From assembly GCA_038277395.1 (NCBI GenBank), contig CM076193.1, positions 80,418,627-80,482,626 of the forward strand: a stretch of DNA of 64,000 bases. The letters run 5' to 3'. Of this stretch, positions 11,825 to 22,941 are shown one piece after another (position 1 is the first letter of the stretch; each line of letters starts with the position of its first letter). Under the pieces are notes generated by a model, which worked only from the letters and a program-made list of their open reading frames with translations, did no database searches and had not been told where the DNA came from. The translations under genes and the position numbers were made by a program. The DNA comes from Dryocosmus kuriphilus. Lineage: Eukaryota; Arthropoda; Insecta; Hymenoptera; Cynipidae.

Positions 11825-12165
11825 ACGCTCGTCACCAAATCAGAGAAAGACATACTCATCCCTTTCAAATAGAAAATGCCCTCTTGACCAATCAGAGGAG
11901 ACCACGCCTCTACATTACACCCACTTCTCTCAATTGCAACACCACATCAATCAATCAGAGGAGAACATGCCCCTCATTATCACCACTCCTCACAATTAGA
12001 CCATCCCACTTCGACCAATCAAAAGAGATCACTCTTCATCATTACCCAAACTCCTCATTCTAGCCCACCCCACTTCGACCAATCATATCGAGGCCAAGCC
12101 CCCTCATTTCCCCCACTTCCTTCCTCTAGTCCCGCCTCTCGACCAATCAGAGGCGGCGCTAGAGC
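11825..12165. repeat. 63-bp tandem array with CCAAT motifs
   Basis: ACCAATCAGAGG-like cores occur at about 11834, 11886, 11950, 12013, 12077 and 12140. The last four intervals are 63-64 bp. Between cores the units are C-rich (CACTCCTC, CCCACTTC). CCAATC is the NF-Y/CCAAT-box consensus. It ends abruptly at the LINE fragment starting ~12179. Confidence 0.7.
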
Positions 12166-12178
12166 TAAGGTACAATAC

Positions 12179-12361
12179 TTACGCCTTTTCTATGTCAAGA
12201 TAGATTGTGAGGAGGTGCGGATTATTAATAAGGGCGTCGCAGATATTGGTTTCCAGATTTATTAGGGAATCAAGAATACTCCCACTTTGTCTAAAACCAC
12301 TCTGGTGTTCATAAAAAAATTGGGTATTTTCCAGATTATAATTTTCTTCATTAGTCTGCAC
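12179..12361 (-). pseudogene. LINE reverse transcriptase fragment
   Basis: On the - strand the frame reads FYEHQSGFRQSGSILDSL and later LLTIYLDIEKA. This matches the conserved block of non-LTR reverse transcriptases (QxGFR ... D-L ... LDxxKAFD), which contains the first catalytic Asp. Only ~60 codons survive. The piece stops at the array boundary near 12178, so it is a 5'- and 3'-truncated scrap. The clade is not determinable. Confidence 0.7.
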
Positions 12362-12399
12362 ATATTGTACGTCAAGGCCTTAGGTGTGCAGCTTGTAGG

Positions 12400-13015
12400 T
12401 TCACGTTTATCTTTCGCGGGTTTTGGGATAGGGACAATTGATCCCTTGGATTCAGTAACTCGTCCAACGCTCGAAAGCGCCTAAAAGTATTACCCACATG
12501 TGTCATTAAATAAAAACGTTCAAATTCACAAAAAAACTCAACAATTTTTTACTTTAAAATCAATGTTTTAAAAACATAAATCGCCATATCCTGGACAAAT
12601 AATATTGAAACTGTTTTACATTTTGTACACATGCACAGTATACTCTAGGGTTGCCTAGAAAACAAGGAAAAAGTTAAAAATGACCTTTTTCAAAAATAAT
12701 TTTTTCAATTGCAAATTAACCTTGAATAGGACGCGGTCTAGGATTTCCAAAATCGGGGGGCGGGAAGCCTGATAGGCTCATTTTGCAAGAAAATCAATAA
12801 ATTACGTAAAACATCGTATTAAATTAAGCCAAAATTTATCAAGCCTCTTTAGAATGTAGAAAATAAGGGCAAAATGCGAAAAAAAAATTTTAATTTAAAA
12901 GTATTTATTACAGTACAAAAATTAAAGTATTTCAATTGCGGAAATCGTAAAACATAATTTTGAAAAAATCAAAAATCGTTCTTTAAAATTTGAAAAAATT
13001 GAAAAAACTGCTTGG
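12400..13015. other. AT-rich non-coding stretch
   Basis: No gene is visible. The word CGTCCAACGCTC at about 12461 recurs inverted near 13885 (GAGCGTTGGACG), hinting at a dispersed repeat, but boundaries are unclear. Confidence 0.4.
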
Positions 13016-13045
13016 CGATGTATTTCGGCTCTTTGTTGAGTGAAA

Positions 13046-13330
13046 TCAGTCGGAGTCGTCTTCCATCAGTTCCGTGTCAGGTCCAGACGAGCACGCGGAC
13101 GCATTAGGGTGCGGTGAGCCTGTCAGATCAGATGGCGAATTGCTCGTCCTCTTGATGACCGACAACGTACTGGCCGGGTGGGCTGGAATCAGCTCACATA
13201 GTTAGGTGACTACTGGGAGGTAAGGGCCCCGCTTCGCCAGCTCTCAGGAGGGACACGAAGAAAACCGACGCCTAAGCCTGTCAGATCGGCCGCGCCTCAC
13301 GTAGGGTTAAGACCGGTCGCTAACCACGTT
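13046..13330 (-). other. GC-rich island with a possible C-terminal coding scrap
   Basis: About 300 bp of markedly higher GC than its surroundings. On the - strand an open run of ~50 codons ends SSGPDTELMEDDSD with a stop at 13046-13048. It is preceded by a TAA at about 13202. The acidic tail and base composition look coding, but I do not recognise a family. CCTGTCAGATC occurs twice (about 13109 and 13277). Confidence 0.25.
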
Positions 13331-15200
13331 TTTCTAATTTCGCCGACAAAAAACTATCGAGGGAACTTCAGAGTTGAAGCAAGTTCCAGGGAGACATTTG
13401 TTCCTTTCTGTTCTAGCAATTTACAGATCGATTCATTGAAAATCGTCGGGAATATGCATTTTGTAAGGAAGTGCGCGACCTAACTACTAAAGTCGAGCAC
13501 CGAGTTTGCTGCCTGACACGGCTCAACGCTAACGGTATAATTGTCATGGCATCGCTCGCTTTCTTATAAAATTCATATTTCATCTTTTTCATTCGTTTGT
13601 AGATATCCCTAAAGTATACTGTGTTTGTATACCAAGTTTCAAACAGTTTCAATATTACTTGGTCAAGATATGACGATTTATGTTTTAAGAACATATTGGG
13701 TTTGATGTTAAAATTTTTCCAGTTTTTCGTGTTTGGTATTAAAAATTATCAGTAGGGAAAAATAGTGCATATAGAATGAAGTTCCGTCTCGTGATTCTCT
13801 ACAAGCTATATAACAAAAAATTAATTCTACCGATTTAAAAATTTCCATATAATGAGATGTTTGGAAAATACTTTTACGCGTTGTTGAGCGTTGGACGAGT
13901 TATTTCATCCGAGAGCATAATCATTATAGATTTACTCCAATTTTCAGGGAAGACTCCGAATTTCCCTATAACGATGAAAATTTTGTGAAGCTAGACCAAG
14001 GGTTTGTCTAGAAGATTTTTGAGAAGTATATTTGGGATTTAGTCTGGATCTAGGCTTGCATTTTTGCATTGCATTTCTCTGATTACCAAGGCGGAATTTA
14101 ATGGAGAGTTGTCGTCTAAGTTGATAATTTATTGAACCGCTGGAGTTTTTTCCAAATGAGTTTGCGATTTCATTTTCCATTTATATAGAATCTGTATCAA
14201 TTGAATGATCTTCCTTTATTAGAGCGTCAATTGGGAGCGGAGGTGAAGATCTTTAGGGAGTTTTCTCTCTACGCTGTGACACTAGAGGTATAATGCTTCA
14301 GAGATGAAGTATATTCTATACATGAGAGCCTTTTATGAATTTAATTTTCCTACGTGCTAAAGCTCGGAGTTTTTAAAGTAAAGGTCTTCTAATACATTCC
14401 AGTTTAAACAGTATCCTATGGATGAAATAAAGAGCGAGAGGTCGATGGCGCTGAAGATGCCGTTTGCAATGTTGAAATGTGTTGGTTGAGACTTATTTAG
14501 GAGTAATATATCAGAGTCACGTAAGAACTAATAAAAGAGTACATATTAGGGAGTATTGATCAACTTCTTTACGAATTTTGGGCCGATTTTGACCCCCTTC
14601 TTCCCCCCGTTCTGGACAGTTTAGCCTTTAGCTAAACATTGGTTTCACATTTATTCTGCGTTTCTCCGAGTTCCTAGTGAGTTCAATTGCAAACATGACT
14701 ACGTGAAATTATGGTGAACTATTAGCTTCAGTTATGAGTAAAAAATAATTAAAATAACCAAGTCATTTTCATTTTTTAATTGTGCCTTGATACATTTTTA
14801 TCAAACAGACTGGGTACTAAAAATAAACGAAGTTCTTGATGGTTAAGATCGAACCAATCTGGGATGTAGATATTGCATATATGTATTGATTCTGTTTTTA
14901 AAATCAGGGGTATAGATCCTTAATTTTCTTAATCATTAATTTTGAGCAAGATGAGTCTTTAAACATTTTTTCAGAACAAAGGTAGAAGCCATTCAAAATC
15001 CAATTGTACAGTTTTTAGATCTATTTGTATAAAATGTTTTTAGAGTTTGTCTCGTTTAATTCTATTATTTGCTACTGTTTTAGATTCTTAGGGGTTTTAT
15101 TTGTTCTCGAACAATAAGGTGTAAATTCATCATCCTCAGAAGAATCATTTTCTTGTTCAAGTACTGACTTTTTTAATTTGTTAATAATTCTAGTATGTCT
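13331..15200. other. AT-rich non-coding stretch
   Basis: No open frame with recognisable motifs and no element ends were seen. Confidence 0.45.
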
Positions 15201-15359
15201 AGATTTGAGGCTTCGATCTTTGAAATGGGCCCGGCTGGGGCCTTTGACACGGCCATCGGGCGCGTCCTCGGATTGCGGATAGAGGGGCCCTATACCGAGG
15301 GTTTCTGTTGAATATGATTACACAACTAAATAAGCAGTCACGGACTTCCCTAGCTACTC

Positions 15360-15665
15360 GTGGGCTTTGTTATGGAGATTGAAAATTTAAACCGAAATAT
15401 CTGTGAGGAGATGGGTGGTGATTTAGATGTGGCGAAGAAATTTGACAGGAGCGGAGACTCACAACTCAAAATAGACAAGGCGCTCATGAGGAAGAACTAT
15501 ATGGAGTTGGATAAGACGCTGGAAAAAATAAAAGATATAGTCGAGAAGATGGAGATTTTCTGCCAGACGAAAAATTATATGTTCTTCCCAATTAGGGTGG
15601 GCCTAACCGAGGTGAGAAGCGCACTCAAAGAGGCGGATTTACACGACGATTCACACTTCGGATAA
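15360..15665 (+). CDS. Unrecognised short helical open reading frame
   Basis: A 101-codon frame closed by TAA after HDDSHFG. The product is rich in Lys, Glu and Asp, with a heptad-like middle (LDKTLEKIKDIVEKMEIF) suggesting a coiled coil, and has no signal peptide or membrane segment. It opens with a TTG-type codon in the track; the first ATG is at 15372. A GC-rich patch (15225-15300) lies upstream and reads MGPAGAFDTAIGRVLGLRIE in one frame before stops. I do not recognise the family. It could be a gag-like helical piece of a retroelement or an exon remnant. Confidence 0.3.
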   Translation: MGFVMEIENLNRNICEEMGGDLDVAKKFDRSGDSQLKIDKALMRKNYMELDKTLEKIKDIVEKMEIFCQTKNYMFFPIRVGLTEVRSALKEADLHDDSHFG

Positions 15666-16870
15666 ATTTAGCCGGCAGTGGCGTTCGACGTTCGGAATAG
15701 TTCGGAGGTGAATATTGTGTTTAAATAATCATTTTTTATTGCAAAATCATAAAGAGCACATACTTTTTCCCCAAAAGAGGTACTTGCATGAATGAAAACG
15801 TGTTCGTGTACTAAATTTATTGACGAAAATGCAAACGCGCGGCTTTGTAAAGGACTTAGAACTTGATATCATTAAAAGAAGTTCTCAAGTTAGATAGGAT
15901 GAGTCGTTTGAATTTCATTAGAAGAGGTCACAGTTCCAGAGTGTTATCCTAAATGATATTTAAGGTCATCTACTGTTTGTTACTATCCAAGTACATGCAA
16001 ACTCTATTACCCGAGACTTTTGATACAAATCTCATGTTACTTGGATTTACTAATTTTCTGTCTTCGTGGGTATACTCATTGATAGGGATATTCGACATCG
16101 GTTCTATAACTATGCCTTGGTTCTTTTTCGGGAATTGATCTCTGTGTGCAGCTGCTACTTGAGTAGTATATCTATGTTTTTTAGCAATCGTGACTTGGAG
16201 GCTGTACTTCAGAGCAAGACTCCACAATAATCTTATTTGCACTTTATAGGGAACACTATTTATCCAAAATTTTGGTCACGTATATTTAACACGCCTTTAA
16301 ATGTAAACACTCTACGCTTCAAACACAACTGATCACGATAACGGTCGAGATGGAACTCTGTCCCGAAATTTTGTACAGTGTAATTTCAATTCGTACAAAT
16401 AAGCATTGAATCATTGCATATATTTTAATAACATATTAAATCTCAAGGTGTCGAATATTGTTTCAAAAGAGGATCAAAACTTTGCATAATAATGGAAAAA
16501 AAATTAACATTTACGTAGTGTTATACATTATAGAAATTTCGAGAAACTGTTTCGTGTGTATGAGTAGCACATATGTATGAAAGAAACAGTTGGAAGTAAA
16601 AGAAGAACTGAAATAATTTAAAGTATTTAGATAGCCGTAAGTAAATTGCGAATTAAAATTAGAGATAAAGGAAAAGGCACAACCAGTGGACAAGGTGGTA
16701 CTTAATATCAAAGCTGTAAACGAAACTGAACCTTGTGTATAAATGAATGTGTGTCGCGTAAACGGTGGATGAGTTTGGTCCAAATGAAAATCGTGATGAA
16801 CATAGAATTGAAACCAAGAAGCGAACCGATTTGAGCGAAATGTTGTAAAATGAGCGCGAAACATAGAAAG
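15666..16870. other. Non-coding stretch
   Basis: I find no supported gene. A 138-codon frame on the - strand at 16511-16927 is low-complexity and overlaps the start of a reverse-transcriptase relic read on the other strand, so I do not annotate it. Confidence 0.4.
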
Positions 16871-16885
16871 AAGCTCAATTATATT

Positions 16886-17640
16886 GTGTCGGAATAGTCG
16901 CCGGGACGAAAACGTCACCGTTCGCAAGTCCTGCTTTTATTGTCCGAAAGAAAGATGGTACAGGTAGAATGGAAATGGATTACGGAGCGTTAAATGCAAA
17001 AACTGGTAATATGAACTATCCAGTGCCTAATTTGTTGACACACTGGAATATTTTTCAGAAGAATACTATTGTTCATAACGTCCATAACGTTAGATTTAGC
17101 AAGCGCTTTTTTGCAAATTCCATTATCGCAGAATTCAAATGTCAAAAACGTATTTAGTACAGAATACAAGACAGGACTCTTCGAGAGGGCTAATTTTGGC
17201 TTAACTAAATATGCCTTTATTTTTTGCTTATTTGACAAATAAGGTATTAGGTCGAGTACTTCAAGAAACTGCCTTCAATTTTTTCGAGGAGACGTTATCT
17301 CAGTTAAATCATGGGAACATAAATTAGGATATTAATAATCTCAAGTTACTAAAAGAAGCTGGGCTTACTTTAATTCTCTCTAAATATTCTTTTGGAAAAA
17401 AGGTTGAATTTCTCGGTATTACCTGAGAACAGATGGAATGCAGCCTATTGATGCCAATGCAGAAGCAATAAAAAATTTTTAATAATCGAAAAACCTGAAT
17501 CAAGTAACTCATTTCATCGGAATAGTGAGCTTTTTCCAACGCCTTGTTCCGAGATTCGTAAAGATTTCCGCTATGTTGAAAAACTTGACAAATGGGTATA
17601 CTGTTGGAAAAAGCACTGGAAACTTTATTTGGGGGGAAGA
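16886..17640 (+). pseudogene. Ty3/gypsy reverse transcriptase relic
   Basis: Joining short + strand frames shows a Ty3/gypsy reverse transcriptase. At 16905-17035 it reads SPFASPAFIVRKKDGT, then MDYGALNAKTGNMNYPVPNL, the usual start of the finger domain. At about 17350-17420 it reads LLKEAGLTL then VEFLGI, and at about 17490-17630 QVTHFIGIVSFFQRLVPRFV then FIWGEEQNESF, the thumb/connection end. The central part with the catalytic Tyr-x-Asp-Asp is not recognisable. Many frameshifts and stops leave no long open frame. Confidence 0.65.
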
Positions 17641-18732
17641 GCAGAACGAAAGTTTTATTGGACTTTAACGTAGATTAACTTATCAAACGGTCTTGGAATT
17701 GTCAGAATGCTTTTGAAAAGTATCGATAATGAATAACGGCTTATCCCTGCCGAAAGAAAATAATTAAAACAGCATAGGGAAACAGCACTGGGCTCCCAGT
17801 GGCCGTTTGTATGGCCGAATTGAATGATTTCGGCCCTTAAAAAGACATTGGGAGAAAGAGTCTGCAGACGGGCAGAGTGATTTATGATCCATTGATCGAA
17901 CCATAAATCTTCGCCCCCTTTTACAGTTTCTTCCAAATTATTAACTATATTTGTTTATAAATTTCTCACTAAATGTGTATTTTATCATTATAAATCAAAT
18001 ACTACGTTATTCTGGAATTACATCCAAAAATGTTGCGTTTTGGGCGCATCTTATTCCGTTTACAAGATGCATTATACTTATTCCAATTGTAAACATTTTA
18101 GGAAAAAAATCAGATATCAAAATTCATTAAAACATGTAGAGTCTAATTTTTTGCTTTTTCGACTGTAAATCGCAAATTGAAAATATTTTAATTTGGCATT
18201 TTTAATCCGTTTCAGCTGGTCTACTCGCTAGCCTAGTCTCTTGGTGAGCAGGTAAAAAGATATCTTCTATGGTGTAACAAGGATTTTACATCAGTACGGC
18301 ACTGAGACCAGGACGCGTCCGAAACAGGGCGGAACCTGTCGAGGAGTCCCGAGCGGAACAGCGCCGTCCATCCTCGCTGGTCAGTCTACAGTCTCTCGGG
18401 TTCCGTCATAGTCTCTCCAGTCTCAGTCTCTGTGTGGCCCTCGCTCCGTCGCTTCGTTTAGTCAGTGTCATCCTAAACCTTCTAAACCCTAAACCGTTGA
18501 TACCTTATGGCTGTGCCCTTAAGGCCAACCTTATCTGTATAATTCTGGTGAGCGACATCTTGAATATATGTAAGTAATTATTGAGATGTGTTTGTTTTAT
18601 TGTGTCTTCTCCCATGCTCGGCGTCCACATCCTCTTCCCTTCCCCGGTGAGATCTTCATGCTCTACAAAGTTTAGATATCCCAAACAGACGAACAATGAA
18701 TATAGTTAAACCCATATGAGTCACTAGCCTAG
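17641..18732. other. Spacer with a GC-rich leader-like patch
   Basis: Mostly AT-rich, except for 18289-18490. That GC-richer run has repeated AGTCTC words and resembles an LTR or leader sequence upstream of the gag relic. A segment CCTTCCCCGGTGAGA near 18636 recurs at about 20924, in the tail of the same relic, suggesting rearrangement or a duplicated end. No gene is seen. Confidence 0.35.
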
Positions 18733-19905
18733 GACAATACAGGTGCACCAACATTAAATTTTCCAAGACCACAAATAACTTTAACAACTGATCGTGATAT
18801 TTTAAGAACAATTAACGACAGGACTTTTGAAGTCGATTCTTTTTTGGAAAACTGTACTCAGTTTTTGTTGGAGACCGACAAAATCTTGGACAGCGCGGAA
18901 TATAATGAATTCATGAATAGACAAAGAGAAATATTTTTTAGACACAGAGCGGAAAAAGCAAAAGCCATGAAACAAAATTTAAACCCACAGGTCTATAGCT
19001 CGTTTGATAAAGAATAGGTAAACAGGGAAAAATCAGAAAATTTATCCAGGAATAAAAGAAGCGAATCGCGAAATAAACAATCGGTACAGTTTAACCTTGA
19101 GGAAAGGTTACAGAGACCAATTAGGAATTTGGAAAACAGACTTGCGAATAACAGAAGCCAAAGAGAACCCAAGCTTAGATTATATGACTCAGACTCTAGC
19201 GACAAACAAGGGGACAATTTAATCACTAACCGAAGCAGTAATCGTAGAATTTTGACAAAAATAGAAAGGCCTAATAGAAAGTCGCGCAGCTATAGACTGA
19301 ATTCGGAAAGCGAATACGAATCCGAAAACAGAAATAATGAGACAGTCCAAGCTATCTTTTTCTCATTTGAAATGGTACAAACACCATTCCAAATTATGAC
19401 AAACTGGCCAGTAAAATTTAAGAACAATAAAGAGGATAGTCCAGCTAATTTTCGAGAAGATCTAAAATTGTTTAAACGGGGTTACAAAATAGACGATCGC
19501 AACGTCCTAGAAAACGAAAATTCTTGGAGGAAGTCAGAAAAAAGATAAAATTTTGCAACCAAAAATAAGCGCAAGATATTTATTCGTATTTAACAGAAAT
19601 TAGGAAGTCATTTTCCAAGTTGCACCCTAGAAAGAGTTCAGAATGGGAATTGCGCCGGACATACGAAAGTCTCCGTAGAGTACAAAATGTACATAAAAAG
19701 GAACGATTTCCAAACATTCGAAGAATTAGAGGACCTGGGAAAGGAATGGGAAACAGAATTAGCAAAGTCAAAAGTTAGGGGACAAACATTACAGATTACG
19801 AAACTGAAGTTGGAAGACAAAAACGAGCAAAGGAGAAACGGCGATAAAAATAAAGCGGATTCCAATAAGGAGGATAAAAGGGAAAATAGCAATGGGGGAA
19901 AATAA
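18733..19905 (+). pseudogene. Ty3/gypsy gag relic
   Basis: From about 18733 the frame reads LTTDRDILRTINDRTFEV, then a helical basic region, with a TAG at 19015-19017. It resumes in the same frame through 19548. The middle is very rich in Arg, Asn, Ser and Glu. FQIMTNWPVKFKNNKE and FREDLKLFKRGYKI lie where retroelement capsids begin. After a break, 19687-19905 carries FQTFEELEDLGKEWE, then a Lys/Glu/Asn-rich tail. Gag would form the virus-like particle core. No Cys-His zinc knuckle is visible. The protease at 20163-20543 follows on the same strand. Confidence 0.5.
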
Positions 19906-20162
19906 TAATAATCAGGGATAACAGCCAGTCAAAAATCGTTATCCATTCTCACCCTTCGGATTTCCTTTTTTGCCGTACCAGCCACAATTACAAAAAAATT
20001 AAAGACCTAATTTTAAACCTAAATTTCCACCTGGATTCCAACCCCGATGTCCTAATAATATTCCAAGCTTTAATTTCAATCCCTTCAACCAGATGTGGGC
20101 CCAATAATTTAACCAGGCAGCATCGCGTCCGAACCAAAACCAGCACAACCCGATGATAGAAT

Positions 20163-20543
20163 TCCCACTTACATAGAATCTTTGTAGACACAGGTGCATC
20201 ACATTCCTACGTGGGAAAGGAATTGATAGCAGAAATTAGAAAGGCAAATTTTAATATTTTTAAACCAGATTCGAATAGCCTGTTAGTAGCTAACAGCGGA
20301 AGAGCGAAAATTATGGGACAAGTAGTCATCCCCATTTTAATAGGTAGGAAGGTTAAACATGTACTTTTCAGGTTAGTTCCAAAACTAAATTCGGTAGGAA
20401 TATTAGGCACAGATATGCTGAAAAGCTTACGAATGATTCTGGACTATAACTCAGAGACCTGGTGGTTACCAGGTAATCCGCCCAAGCGCTATCCAATGGA
20501 AGCGCAACCCAACTCTCTACCCCTCCCAATAACAGAAGACTAA
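20163..20543 (+). pseudogene. Retropepsin-like protease of a Ty3/gypsy relic
   Basis: Reads RIFVDTGASHSYVGKEL, with the D-T-G-A active-site loop of retroviral aspartic proteases. It then has a flap-like strand region and VGILGTDMLKSL, the matching I-L-G-x-D motif. About 115 codons, the length of one monomer, which works as a dimer to cut gag and pol. It closes at a TAA after PNSLPLPITED. The core is intact, but upstream joins are broken. Confidence 0.7.
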
Positions 20544-20559
20544 CTAAAAACCAAAACAT

Positions 20560-21029
20560 AACCTGAAAGTAAGAAAAAGGATAACAAGGATAATAAGAGT
20601 AAGAAGGATGATAAGGATAAAAAGGATAATAAGGATAGGATAAATGTAAATAGTAGAGATAAGTTAGATTTTAAGAAAAAAAATAAAAGCCATAAAGTGA
20701 AACCAAAGTTCGGAGGAAAAATCGGTTTGAAAAGCGACAGGGAACCCGAGAGAACCAAACTCAAGGCAGAAAATAGTGAAATCCACCTAGTAGCTAGTAA
20801 TCCACACCCATCCCAAAAAATACAAAATGCACAAATTCCTGTAAAAAATCCTGACGAGGATATCCCTAATTTAATAAACATCCCCACAAGCAACAAATTC
20901 CAAACAATTGGAAGGCATCCCTTCCCCGGTGAGACCTTCATGCTCTACAATGGGTATTTAAATATGGAATCTAAGTATAGGCCTTACAAGCAGCATGAAA
21001 ACGACACTGAGGCAATGCCGTTTAAGTGA
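20560..21029 (+). pseudogene. Lys/Asp-rich linker downstream of the protease
   Basis: Open frame continuing after the protease. It starts with an array of DNKDNKSKKDDKDKKD-type residues encoded by GATAATAAG-like short repeats, then a basic region, and ends HENDTEAMPFK. It probably joins protease to reverse transcriptase in the original polyprotein, but no reverse transcriptase follows; the element is truncated near 21030. Confidence 0.35.
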
Positions 21030-21039
21030 CGTTTCAATG

Positions 21040-22075
21040 CCGTTCTTTCGGCAGGGATGTACGTTGGGAGTCGAAGAACGTCGGAAGACGAGGCTGTGTG
21101 CCGCGTACCATTCTAGCCAACTCAAATTAATGGCGGCAATACGGTCGGTTATGCGTCAGGAATCGAAATGATGATTTTCGAGTACATCACATGATAGTCA
21201 GTTAAAAATTCTGAATAGGAAAAAAACCATAACTGATGATTGTATATCCTAATTTAACGATGAACGTGACAAAGTTTTGTAAAAATTTTATTTAAAAAAA
21301 ATGGCTTGATAACAGCCGATGACAGATCTCACAATTAGCTCTTTGTTATTTTAAAAATACTTTCTAGGCAATAAATTTGACCAAAGATAACTTGCATCTA
21401 ATAGTTTAGAGAGGTTTGTAAAGGATTAAATTTGTATTTATGCTCTACATGACAAATAGAAATAAGTCGTTATAATCGGAATGCATATACATTGACCAAT
21501 TTCATGAACTCAATAGAAATCAACCAGACATCGTAGTAGTGATATTCATTTACCATCCTGCTCTAGAATGCTTGCGTTTGCTCGATCATAACCGAGCACA
21601 AGCGAGTAGGACTGGTCATTCTTTAAATTTTTATAAATAAAATGTGTTTGGCAATAAGAATAGGTACACTACACATTAAAATCTCTTATTCTAATAATTT
21701 ATACATTTTTGTACCTCAAATGATGTAGAAAATTAAAAAAAAATTTATATAAAATGCGTATCTGACTGTTAGTAGCAAAGGATAATTTGGAGAAACTAGT
21801 GTAAATTCTTCGGGATGTGTGAAATTCTATGCTATAAATATTCAGACTGTTTAATTAAAAGTAACTGGCTGCACAATAATGCACAATAATATTAGTCAAC
21901 ATTAGTCAACATTGCTTAACGTGTTAATTACCTCAATTAAAATGTACACGTTACTTAGATACTGTAGAATTCTGAGTTCTTCTGAATTCCTCAACAGCCA
22001 TCTAGAGAAGATATCGCCATAAATCCCCCAGAAGTGTTCCTTCAAAATTTCTGCGAGAAATATAAATAAAAAAAA
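21040..22075. other. AT-rich non-coding stretch
   Basis: No gene found. ATTAGTCAACATT is tandemly doubled near 21890-21912. Confidence 0.4.
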
Positions 22076-22764
22076 AGTAGACAGTGGAAGAACTTAAACG
22101 GAAACTGAAGCAACAGGACTCAGTCTTAAGAGAATCGGAAGAACTCTTGGAGATGTACAGTGATACATCACTTGAAGCATGAACTACAGGAAAAAGTGTT
22201 TATGGAAGAACCTGTCGTAGTTGAACCTTAAAAGGAAGATTTGAAAAAATTCTGTACTTCATCTGGTTGGAGATACTTTAAGTTATACTAGACTATTCTT
22301 CAGAAGCTCCCGATTAGAAGAAGATGGGGAAGAAGAAATGGAGAAGAACAAATGAAAGCTAACGAATAAGGCACATCAGCAAATCTGTCGAAAACTCCAA
22401 AGAATGTAGAAGCATTGAAAAATTGACATAAATGATTAAATGAGGTCAGTCTTGCCCGAGAAAGTTCTCCAAACTTGGTCGACCCAAAAACTGAAGTCCG
22501 GGATAAGGAGTTCTTGAAAGTTCCAGTTCCCTATGAGATATACGACGCACTAATTCTGTGGTGCAAATTTGTATGTCCTCGTACCATAGCTACTATCTCT
22601 TGAAGGACTTCTACTCGCTCATCTTCTCCATGAGGTTCTTATTAGAGGAAATCACCAACGCCCCATGAAGAGCAACCGGAGAGTCCAATTAAAAAGAAGC
22701 CTCCTCCGCCACTCCTAGATATCAAGGTTGAATGACCTGAAGTTTTAAATCCCAAGGACATCAT

Positions 22765-22941
22765 ATGGTTCAAAGCAGACAGCTGAGGCTTTGTTGTTGG
22801 AATTGCCACGACCTATCTTACTGTTATTCAGTATGTAACGATAAGTTTAGCTATAAGTTCTTTTTTAATTTTGGAGAACCCGGAATCGCTATCCGCGAAT
22901 GTACATTCTGTGGCAATTCCGAAGAAGATTATACTGGATAA
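22765..22941 (+). CDS. Short Cys-rich open frame, possible zinc-binding remnant
   Basis: A 58-codon ATG-to-TAA frame. The product begins MVQSRQLRLCCWNCHDLSYC, continues with a further Cys, and has CTFCGN near its end. The spacing (CxxC pairs about 30 residues apart) looks like a zinc-binding module. Upstream, 22079-22740 has Lys/Glu/Pro-rich coding-like stretches broken by stops (for example LKRKLKQQDSVLRESEELLE), so this may be the end of a decayed larger gene. I cannot name the family. Confidence 0.3.
   Translation: MVQSRQLRLCCWNCHDLSYCYSVCNDKFSYKFFFNFGEPGIAIRECTFCGNSEEDYTG

Noticed and set aside
16511..16927. 138-codon minus-strand open frame rich in Phe, Thr and Ser
   Set aside because: Low complexity; its upper end overlaps the start of a reverse-transcriptase relic read on the other strand.
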